A stretch of 5,802 bases of DNA from Quisquiliibacterium sp. Its GTDB lineage: Bacteria > Pseudomonadota > Gammaproteobacteria > Burkholderiales > Burkholderiaceae_E. Location: assembly GCA_030830765.1 (NCBI GenBank), contig JAURMJ010000011.1, forward strand, positions 1 to 5,802, read 5' to 3'. The translations under genes were made by a program, and so were the position numbers. The number at the start of each line of letters is the position of its first letter. The stretch's first letter is position 1. The notes beneath the pieces are model-generated. The model was not told where the DNA came from. It saw nothing but the letters and a program-made list of their open reading frames with translations, and made no database searches. This document shows positions 1 to 5,457 of the stretch, piece by piece.

Positions 1-16
1 CAGAGGCTTGCCCGCT

Positions 17-47
17 CGAACAGTTGGATCGCAGTGAACACTGTTCG
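17..47. promoter_or_regulatory. Inverted repeat upstream of the kinase gene
   Basis: An 8-base arm CGAACAGT (17-24) is perfectly repeated in inverse at 40-47 (ACTGTTCG), with a 15-base spacer. A second, smaller dyad CAGTG-AA-CACTG (32-43) overlaps the right arm. There is no T-run after it, so it does not look like a standard intrinsic terminator for plus-strand transcription. It could be an operator or the stem of an RNA leader, or the tail of a gene to the left. I see no convincing -35/-10 pair in 1-203 and no gene there. The symmetry is seen directly; any role is inference. Confidence 0.3.
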
Positions 48-181
48 TCCTCCTGATCGGGATTTCAGTCAATATGTAAAGACTCGACCGACTGCGCTCA
101 TTCGACTAGGCTGTACGTTGATCTGACGCAAAATGACGCGTGTGAGCGGGATGTCAATCGCTTTTTAGACGCTTCGGTTTG

Positions 182-195
182 TTCCAAGATTGGAA
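182..195. promoter_or_regulatory. 14-bp palindrome over the kinase ribosome-binding region
   Basis: TTCCAA-GA-TTGGAA is a perfect 6-bp inverted repeat with a 2-base centre. Its right arm contains the GGA (192-194) that would serve as the Shine-Dalgarno for the TTG start at 204. It could be an operator for a dimeric repressor or simply chance. The 2-base centre is too tight for a full RNA hairpin, so RNA-level sequestration would need the inner pairs to open. No function can be assigned from sequence. Confidence 0.25.
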
Positions 196-203
196 AAAAT
201 TTC

Positions 204-2141
204 TTGAAAGAATCGGCATCTGGATCATCCGCTGACAATCACGATGAGGCAATCTTGAAAACCGCAGGGACGTCCACGGCCAGTCATGACGAAACCCTGT
301 ATCGCCTGGTTGTCGAGAACTCGCTCGACTACATCACGATCTGGGATGCACAAGGCCGGACCGTTTATGACAACCCAGCGACCCGGCATCTGCGCGAACA
401 CGAAAACCAGCGGAGTGAAGAGCCCGCGCTGTTTGGATCGCTCGCGCATCCCGATGACAGGGAGCGCGTCACAAGACAGTTCCGATACCTGACGGTGCAC
501 GGAGGGTCGCTGCGGGTCGAGTATCGCCTTCTCCTTCCCTCTGGCGAGATCCGCTGGGTTGATGCGATTGTGTTCGCTGTTCCAGATGCCAGCGGCAAGA
601 CTGAACGCGTGATCTGGATGCGTCGCGACATCAGCGAGCGGCGCGAATGGATTGAAAAACTGAGCGAGAGCGAACAGCGTTTCAGGCGACTTGCAGACAA
701 TACGCAGGACATCTTCTTGCTGATCGGGCCGGACGGGCGGTATCAGTATGTGAGCCCGTCCTTCTATCGAATCTTCGAAATCGATATGGCCAGTGGCACA
801 CCCGTTGGCATGCATGTTCATCCGGATGATCAGCAGCACGTCCAGAACAGCCTTCGCGATCTGCTGACCAAGGGAACCGCTCAGCAGATCGAGTATCGCG
901 TGATTCGCCCCAACGGTCAGGTGCTCTGGCTCGAAGCTCACGCGGAGCCGGTGCTGAGCGTCGACGGTGAGGTGCTTGCCGGGAGTGTTGTCGCTCGCGA
1001 TGTTTCACAACGCAGGGTGGCCGAGGAAAAACTTGCCGCAAGCGAGGCGCAGTACCGCTTATTGGCAGATAACACCGAAGACTTCATCCAGTTGCTGGAT
1101 GCTCGCGGTCGGGTGCTGTTTGAGAGTCCCTCGATTTCCAGATCGCTGGGGCCGCCGCCGGAACAGGGTTCGAGACTCTCGATGGTCGTGCCCGAGGATC
1201 AGGCGCGGGTCCAGGAGGCATTCGACAAAGTGCTCAATCTGGGGACGACCCAGACCATCGAATTTCGCATCGAACCGATGCCCGGCAAGATTCGATGGCT
1301 TGAAGCGATTGGCAAGCCGGTTGATGCGCGGCCCGGTGCCGAACCGACTGTCTTGTCGGTCTCTCGCGATATCACGCAGAGAAAACTTGCTGAAGAACAG
1401 GCGTTGCAGTCTCAGAAGCTTGAAGCCATCGGACAACTGACTGGCAGTCTGGCGCATGACTTCAACAATCTCCTTGGGGTGGTGATCGGCAATCTGGATC
1501 TGCTTGAGGACGGATTGCCACCCGACGACGGGTTGAGAAGGCGGCTGGACACGGCGCGTGATGCGGCGCTCAAGGCCGCCAAGGTCACGCAGTCGCTGCT
1601 CTCGGCTGCGCGTCGGCAACCGATGGTGGTTGTCAGCGAGGATCTGAACGCACTGGTCGAAGAGGCTCGTCCGCTGATCGTTACATCGGCAGGTAAGGCA
1701 ATCCGATTGAACATCGCTCTGGTTCCTGGGCTCATTCCGGTTCGCTGCGATGCCAGTGTCTTCGGCAACGTGCTGCTTAACCTGGTGATCAATGCCCGAG
1801 ACGCGATGCAGGCGGCAGCTCCAGACAGTCCGGTGCTGGATATTTCAACGAGCCGTGAAATGGTTGGCGCCGATCCGGAACTACCAGCGGGTGAATACGG
1901 TGTGTTGTGGGTCAAGGACAATGGCACAGGGATGCCGCCGCATGTGATCTCCAAAGCCTTCGAGCCCTTCTTTACAACCAAGTCCCGGGGCAAAGGCACG
2001 GGGCTCGGACTGGCGATGGTCTATGGTTATGCACGACAACTCGGCGGTTCGGTCAGGATTGAATCAGCTGTCGGACGCGGGACCACGATCAAGGTCTACC
2101 TGCCGATCACCGACAATGCGCAGACCCGAACTTCGGGATAA
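204..2141 (+). CDS. Soluble multi-PAS sensor histidine kinase
   Basis: A 645-residue cytosolic sensor kinase that should autophosphorylate on histidine and pass the phosphate to a response regulator not in this window. Three PAS/PAC units (PAS_3-like) lie at about residues 30-146, 158-271 and 282-394, each ending in a RDIS/RDVS/RDIT-type PAC tail and joined by short helical linkers. The dimerisation/phosphoacceptor helix follows, with the H-box LAHDFNNLLG and H418 as the likely acceptor. The ATPase domain shows the N-box (NLVINARDAM, 526-535), G1 box (DNGTGM, 572-577), F-box (FEPFFTTK, 586-593) and G2 box (GKGTGLGL, 596-603). I see no transmembrane segment, signal peptide or receiver domain. 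The HDFNNLL style H-box is shared with many hybrid kinases, but the protein stops soon after the ATPase domain. The start is uncertain: TTG at 204 is the longest choice with a modest GGA 9 bases before it; TTG at 255 has GAGG 5 bases upstream and would give 628 residues without losing any PAS domain. The signal sensed is unknown. Confidence 0.93.
   Translation: MKESASGSSADNHDEAILKTAGTSTASHDETLYRLVVENSLDYITIWDAQGRTVYDNPATRHLREHENQRSEEPALFGSLAHPDDRERVTRQFRYLTVHGGSLRVEYRLLLPSGEIRWVDAIVFAVPDASGKTERVIWMRRDISERREWIEKLSESEQRFRRLADNTQDIFLLIGPDGRYQYVSPSFYRIFEIDMASGTPVGMHVHPDDQQHVQNSLRDLLTKGTAQQIEYRVIRPNGQVLWLEAHAEPVLSVDGEVLAGSVVARDVSQRRVAEEKLAASEAQYRLLADNTEDFIQLLDARGRVLFESPSISRSLGPPPEQGSRLSMVVPEDQARVQEAFDKVLNLGTTQTIEFRIEPMPGKIRWLEAIGKPVDARPGAEPTVLSVSRDITQRKLAEEQALQSQKLEAIGQLTGSLAHDFNNLLGVVIGNLDLLEDGLPPDDGLRRRLDTARDAALKAAKVTQSLLSAARRQPMVVVSEDLNALVEEARPLIVTSAGKAIRLNIALVPGLIPVRCDASVFGNVLLNLVINARDAMQAAAPDSPVLDISTSREMVGADPELPAGEYGVLWVKDNGTGMPPHVISKAFEPFFTTKSRGKGTGLGLAMVYGYARQLGGSVRIESAVGRGTTIKVYLPITDNAQTRTSG
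246..249 (+). promoter_or_regulatory. Possible Shine-Dalgarno for alternative kinase start
   Basis: GAGG at 246-249 sits 5 bases before an in-frame TTG at 255. This is a better match and spacing than the GGA at 192-194 before the TTG at 204. It is the main reason to doubt the longer start of the kinase. The first PAS domain begins only around residue 30 of the longer form, so domain content does not choose between the two. Confidence 0.3.
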
Positions 2142-2170
2142 TTCACTCATCGTGCAGCCCACATCTGCGC

Positions 2171-2177
2171 GGACAGG
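2171..2177 (+). promoter_or_regulatory. Shine-Dalgarno supporting the TTG start of rlmJ
   Basis: GGACAGG lies 8 bases upstream of the TTG at 2186. Together with the conserved RlmJ N-terminus directly after this codon, it supports a non-ATG start. The next in-frame ATG lies far inside the conserved region. Confidence 0.45.
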
Positions 2178-2185
2178 TCCAGATC

Positions 2186-3043
2186 TTGTTCAGTTATCGA
2201 CACGCTTTTCATGCTGCCAACCATGCCGACGTGCTCAAGCACATCGTGCTGGTCCACCTTCTCGATTACCTCGGAACCAAACCGACTCCATACTGGGTCA
2301 TTGACACGCACGCGGGCGCTGGCGTCTACGCGCTGGATGGTGAATGGGCCAGTAAGCGGGGAGAATTCATTGACGGGATCGCCCGGCTCTGGAGTCGCAA
2401 CGATGCACCGCATGCCGTCAACGAGTATCTGGACGTCGTGCGCTCGATGAACCCGGACGGAATGCTTCGCTACTACCCGGGGTCACCGTTCATTGCACTG
2501 CATTTCCTGCGCGATAAGGATCGGCTGCGCTTGTTCGAATTTCATCGCAACGAGAGCCTGGCGCTCGCGCGCAATATTGGGGAGGCAGGGGGAGGTGCGA
2601 CACGCAAGACCCTGATTGACGCGGCCGATGGTTTCGTGGCGGTCCAGGCGCTGCTGCCACCACCACCACGTCGCGGTCTGGTGCTGATCGATCCCTCCTA
2701 CGAAGACAAGCGCGATTATTCGAAGGTCGTCTCTACGCTGAAAGGCGCGTTGACCCGGTTTGCGACCGGCTCATTCGCGATCTGGTATCCACAAGTGCAA
2801 CGGCGCGATTCTTTCGAGATGGTGCGAAAGCTGAGCAACATGACTGATCTGCGTTGGCTGCATGCCAGCTTGACCGTAAGAAGACCATCAGCTGACGGCC
2901 TCGGTCTGCATGGCAGTGGTATGTTCGTCATCAATCCCTGCTGGACCCTGGAAGCCGCGATGCATGAGACGCTGCCGTGGCTTGCAAATGTCCTGGCCCA
3001 GGATTCAGGGGCGGGCTGGACACTCGAGAGCAACGGGCTTTGA
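2186..3043 (+). CDS. rlmJ: 23S rRNA (adenine-2030-N6)-methyltransferase RlmJ
   Basis: RlmJ transfers a methyl group from S-adenosylmethionine to N6 of adenine 2030 of 23S rRNA (E. coli numbering), acting on RNA before ribosome assembly is complete. The N-terminus FSYRHAFHAANHADVLKH (residues 2-19) is the family hallmark. It fixes the TTG start at 2186, which has GGACAGG (2171-2177) 8 bases upstream. The SAM-binding loop is DTHAGAG (40-46). The catalytic motif IV reads DPSYE (169-173), where N6-adenine methyltransferases usually have (D/N/S)PP(Y/F/W). A C-terminal GSGMFVINPCW (243-253) matches another family block. The length of 285 residues is close to the roughly 280 of E. coli RlmJ. It lies 44 bases after the kinase on the same strand, so the two may be co-transcribed, but the functions are unrelated and this may be incidental. 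A four-proline run (158-161) precedes motif IV. The assignment is secure at family level. Confidence 0.95.
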   Translation: MFSYRHAFHAANHADVLKHIVLVHLLDYLGTKPTPYWVIDTHAGAGVYALDGEWASKRGEFIDGIARLWSRNDAPHAVNEYLDVVRSMNPDGMLRYYPGSPFIALHFLRDKDRLRLFEFHRNESLALARNIGEAGGGATRKTLIDAADGFVAVQALLPPPPRRGLVLIDPSYEDKRDYSKVVSTLKGALTRFATGSFAIWYPQVQRRDSFEMVRKLSNMTDLRWLHASLTVRRPSADGLGLHGSGMFVINPCWTLEAAMHETLPWLANVLAQDSGAGWTLESNGL

Positions 3044-3062
3044 CGCTGCCAACCATGGACGG

Positions 3063-3100
3063 TCAGGGCGTGTTCACAATGACGGAAGACCCTGAATTTT
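3063..3100 (+). terminator. Terminator-like stem between rlmJ and mmsB
   Basis: TCAGGG (3063-3068) pairs with CCCTGA (3090-3095), and CGT (3069-3071) can pair with ACG (3082-3084) inside it, leaving a 5-base bulge. The stem is followed by ATTTT (3096-3100). This resembles a weak intrinsic terminator after rlmJ, 19 bases beyond its stop. The stem is interrupted and the T-run short, and it lies only 13 bases before the mmsB start, so it could instead be a leader structure affecting mmsB. I could not identify a separate mmsB promoter. Confidence 0.35.
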
Positions 3101-3113
3101 ACGGAGTAGAGCT

Positions 3114-3998
3114 ATGAGTATTGCGTTCATCGGGCTGGGCAATATGGGGCTGCCTATGGCATTGAACCTGCAGCGCGCGGGTTTCGATGTGCTCGGTTTC
3201 GATCTGGTCGCTGCGCAGTGCGAGGCTTTTTCGAGTGCCGGGGGCAAGCTTGCTGCAAGCGCAAACGACGCGGCTGCGCATGCTGACATCGTGATCACGA
3301 TGCTACCGGCCTCGCGTCATGTCCAGTCGGTCTATCTCGGAGAGGCTGGATTGATCGCGCATGTCCAGCCAGGAACGCTGCTGATCGATTGCTCGACGAT
3401 TGCGCCGCAGGTCTCGCGGGAGGTTGCGGCCGCTGCGCAGGCGCGCGGATTGGGCATGATCGATGCGCCGGTCTCCGGGGGGACGGGCGGTGCGCAGGCT
3501 GCGACGCTGACCTTCATGATCGGTGGCGAGGCCGCGGACGTTGATCGGGCCCGCCCGTTGCTGCAGGCCATGGGAAAGAACCTTTTTCATGCAGGGACCG
3601 CTGGTGCCGGCCAGACGGTGAAGATCTGCAACAACATGCTGGTCGGGATGCTGATGATTGGCAGCAGTGAAGCGCTGCGTCTGGGTCTGGCCAACGGTCT
3701 GGATCCGAAAGTATTGTCTGACGTGATCTCAAAGAGCTCCGGTCGCAACTGGGTCATCGATAACTACAACCCGTGCCCAGGGACAATGGAAAACGTGCCC
3801 TCAGCCCGCGGCTATACCGGTGGTTTCAGCGTCGACCTGATGCTCAAGGATCTGGGGCTTGCCGTTGAAAATGCGCTGGGCGTTGGTGCAGCGGTACCGA
3901 TGGGGGCGCTGGCTCGCAATCTGTTTGATCTGCATAGCAAGGCCGGCCATGGCTCGCTGGATTTTGCGAGCGTCTTCGACCTGTTGGCGCCGCGTTGA
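3114..3998 (+). CDS. mmsB: 3-hydroxyisobutyrate dehydrogenase
   Basis: A cytosolic enzyme of the beta-hydroxyacid dehydrogenase family that oxidises 3-hydroxyisobutyrate to methylmalonate semialdehyde in valine degradation. The N-terminal Rossmann domain has GLGNMG (7-12), and D30 at the end of the second strand favours NAD+ over NADP+. The substrate-site block DAPVSGGTGGA (117-127) and the GAGQTVKICNN block (164-174), with catalytic lysine K170, are intact. The stretch at 217-237 (NYNPCPG, then VPSARGYTGGF) is what separates 3-hydroxyisobutyrate dehydrogenases from glyoxylate or tartronate semialdehyde reductases of the same family. The C-terminal helical domain includes LMLKDLGLA (242-250). 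The 294-residue length is normal. ATG at 3114 has GGAG (3103-3106) 7 bases upstream. The mmsA partner is not in the window. The gene converges on prpF, whose pathway consumes the propionyl-CoA that valine breakdown produces. Natural substrate range is inferred from family. Confidence 0.93.
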   Translation: MSIAFIGLGNMGLPMALNLQRAGFDVLGFDLVAAQCEAFSSAGGKLAASANDAAAHADIVITMLPASRHVQSVYLGEAGLIAHVQPGTLLIDCSTIAPQVSREVAAAAQARGLGMIDAPVSGGTGGAQAATLTFMIGGEAADVDRARPLLQAMGKNLFHAGTAGAGQTVKICNNMLVGMLMIGSSEALRLGLANGLDPKVLSDVISKSSGRNWVIDNYNPCPGTMENVPSARGYTGGFSVDLMLKDLGLAVENALGVGAAVPMGALARNLFDLHSKAGHGSLDFASVFDLLAPR

Positions 3999-4087
3999 TT
4001 CCCCGGGCGAAGGGTTTCAGCCACTTCGCGCTATGGCGCGCGTCTGTTTCGGATCGCTTCGACGCTGCGTGTGATAACCAGATCGAC

Positions 4088-4108
4088 GCCGAGTTGCCCC
4101 AACTCGGC
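4088..4108. terminator. Perfect 9-bp hairpin between convergent genes
   Basis: GCCGAGTTG (4088-4096) and CAACTCGGC (4100-4108) are perfect inverse complements around a CCC loop. The element lies about 90 bases beyond the mmsB stop and about 70 beyond the prpF stop, so it can serve both strands. It has no T-run on either strand, so termination would need Rho or would be weak; it may instead protect mRNA 3' ends. The rest of the gap 3999-4177 shows no gene, only smaller dyads such as CGCGC-TATG-GCGCG (4027-4040). Confidence 0.5.
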
Positions 4109-4137
4109 ACTGGATCTGCGCGGATCGCCATCGACGC

Positions 4138-4167
4138 CCTGTGTACGGCGCCGGGAGCACAGGCGCC
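4138..4167 (-). repeat. GC-rich dyads just after prpF
   Basis: CCTGTG (4138-4143) can pair with CACAGG (4158-4163). The self-complementary hexamer GGCGCC occurs twice (4147-4152 and 4162-4167), so two alternative folds compete. The first is met 10 bases after the prpF stop when reading the minus strand. No T-run follows on the minus strand, so I call this only a possible 3' mRNA structure. Confidence 0.25.
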
Positions 4168-4177
4168 TTTCAACGAC

Positions 4178-5368
4178 TCAGAACGTGTCACCCGGAACTC
4201 GGACCCAGCCTTCCATCAGCACGCGCGCACTGCGGCTCATGATCGCCTTCTTGACGGTCCATTCACCGTTTTCCTGGGTGGCTTCGGCGCCGACCCGCAG
4301 CGTGCCTGACGGATGGCCGAAACGAACGGCGTTACGGCTCCCGCCACCTGCGGCCAGGTTGACCAGCGTGCCCGGGATGGCAGCCGCGGTGGCGATGGCG
4401 ACGGCAGCGGTGCCCATCATCGCGTGGTGCAGTTTGCCCATCGACATGGCGCGAACGAGCAGGTCGATGTCGGCAGCCTTGATCTGCTTACCGCTTGAGG
4501 CTGTGTAATCGACCGGGCGTGCAACAAAGGCCACCTTCGGCGTGTGCTGCCGCTTGGCGGCCTCATCCACGTGGCTGATCAGACCCATGCGCACTGCGCC
4601 ATGGGCGCGGACGGTCTCGAACATCGCCATCGCCTTGGCATCACCGTTGATTGCATCCTGCAGCTCCGTGCCGGTGTAACCGATTGCCTCGGCATTGACG
4701 AAGATCGTCGGGATGCCGGCGTTGATCATCGTGGCCTGAAGCTTGCCGACACCAGGCACCTCGAGCTCATCGATCACATTGCCGGTCGGGAACATCGAAC
4801 CGCCAACACCGTCTTCCTCAGCTGCCGGGTCGACAAATTCGAGTTGTACTTCGGCAGCCGGGAAAGTGACGCCGTCCAGTTCGAAGTCGCCGGTTTCCTG
4901 CACCTCACCGTTGGTGATCGGCACGTGCGCGATGATCGTCTTGCTGATATTGGCCTGCCAGATGCGCACCGTGCAGGTGCCGTTTTGCGGGATGCGCGCC
5001 GGATCGATCAGCCCGCCGGCGATCGAGAACGGACCGACAGCGGACGACAGGTTGCCGCAATTGCCGCTCCAGTCAACGAACGCCGAATCAATCGATACCT
5101 GCCCGAACAGATAGTCGACATCATGATCCGGACGCGAGCTCTTGGAAATGATGACTGTCTTGCTGGTGCTCGATGTGGCGCCGCCCATTCCGTCGATCTG
5201 CTTGGCATAGGGGTCCGGGCTGCCGATGACGCGCATCAGCAGCGCATCGCGCGCCTTGCCCGGCACTTGTGCCGCCTCGGGAAGATCCTGCAGGCGAAAG
5301 AACACGCCTTTGCTGGTGCCACCCCGGAAGTAGGTGGCGGGTACCTTGATCTGCGGCTTATGGGCCAT
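4178..5368 (-). CDS. prpF: 2-methylaconitate cis-trans isomerase PrpF
   Basis: PrpF is needed where the Fe/S enzyme AcnD replaces PrpD in the methylcitrate cycle: it isomerises the methylaconitate released by AcnD into the form that an aconitase rehydrates to 2-methylisocitrate. It has the two-domain diaminopimelate epimerase-like fold. Diagnostic blocks are TYFRGGTSKGVFF near the N-terminus, GGATSSTSKTVI with the conserved lysine (K70), SGNCGN with the conserved cysteine (C104), and MGKLHHAMMGTAAVAIATAA in the C-terminal half. The lysine and cysteine correspond to residues shown to matter in Shewanella PrpF. Two ATGs are possible, at 5374 and 5368. I chose 5368 because AAGGA (5379-5375) directly abuts the first ATG but stands 6 bases before the second, giving 396 residues, normal for the family. 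It follows acnD after 89 bases on the same strand, so an operon is likely, with further prp genes expected beyond the right edge. No truncation or frameshift is seen. Confidence 0.96.
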   Translation of the reverse strand: MAHKPQIKVPATYFRGGTSKGVFFRLQDLPEAAQVPGKARDALLMRVIGSPDPYAKQIDGMGGATSSTSKTVIISKSSRPDHDVDYLFGQVSIDSAFVDWSGNCGNLSSAVGPFSIAGGLIDPARIPQNGTCTVRIWQANISKTIIAHVPITNGEVQETGDFELDGVTFPAAEVQLEFVDPAAEEDGVGGSMFPTGNVIDELEVPGVGKLQATMINAGIPTIFVNAEAIGYTGTELQDAINGDAKAMAMFETVRAHGAVRMGLISHVDEAAKRQHTPKVAFVARPVDYTASSGKQIKAADIDLLVRAMSMGKLHHAMMGTAAVAIATAAAIPGTLVNLAAGGGSRNAVRFGHPSGTLRVGAEATQENGEWTVKKAIMSRSARVLMEGWVRVPGDTF

Positions 5369-5374
5369 GGTCAT

Positions 5375-5379
5375 TCCTT
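5375..5379 (-). promoter_or_regulatory. Shine-Dalgarno that decides the prpF start
   Basis: On the minus strand AAGGA is followed immediately by ATG (5374-5372), ACC, then ATG (5368-5366). A zero-base spacer rules against the first ATG, while 6 bases suits the second. Confidence 0.6.
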
Positions 5380-5391
5380 ATGCGGCGTGGC

Positions 5392-5413
5392 GGTCGGCCC
5401 TGCGGGCAGGACC
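5392..5413 (-). other. Possible intercistronic hairpin between acnD and prpF
   Basis: GGTC (5392-5395) pairs with GACC (5410-5413), and CCTG (5399-5402) can alternatively pair with CAGG (5407-5410) around a CGGG loop. A run of seven G (5430-5436; C on the coding strand) lies between this and the acnD stop. The spacer lacks a T-run and is unlikely to end transcription; it could tune relative mRNA stability of the two genes. The fold is weak evidence only. Confidence 0.2.
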
Positions 5414-5457
5414 ATGCTTCGATAATTGCGGGGGGGTCAGCTAGCAGGTCTATGCAG

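Noticed and set aside
225..941. 238-codon open frame on the minus strand within the kinase gene
   Set aside because: It lies opposite intact PAS domains, lacks a family signature, and has no ribosome site that I can support.
1412..1999. 195-codon minus-strand frame opposite the kinase ATPase domain
   Set aside because: Low-complexity Ser/Arg/Ala-rich composition typical of a shadow frame; the plus-strand motifs are complete.
2654..2670. CCA triplet repeat in rlmJ as a microsatellite
   Set aside because: It is only about four units, encodes a short proline run before the catalytic motif, and keeps the reading frame intact.
3073..3101. Possible sigma-70 promoter TTCACA with an AT-rich -10 ahead of mmsB
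   Set aside because: The -10 position reads ATTTTA or similar with few consensus matches, and the region is already occupied by the stem structure.
3995..4309. 104-codon plus-strand frame between mmsB and prpF
   Set aside because: Overlaps the mmsB stop and runs into the antisense of prpF, contains a stretch of hairpin DNA, and shows no protein-like pattern.
4544..5425. Long open frame on the plus strand opposite prpF (293 codons)
   Set aside because: It is antisense to a clearly recognised prpF; the translation has no recognisable motifs and is explained by GC-rich codon bias in the opposite strand.
5430..5436. Seven-G run between prpF and acnD as a possible phase-variation tract
   Set aside because: It lies in a spacer, not in a coding frame or an evident promoter, and seven bases is short for slippage control.
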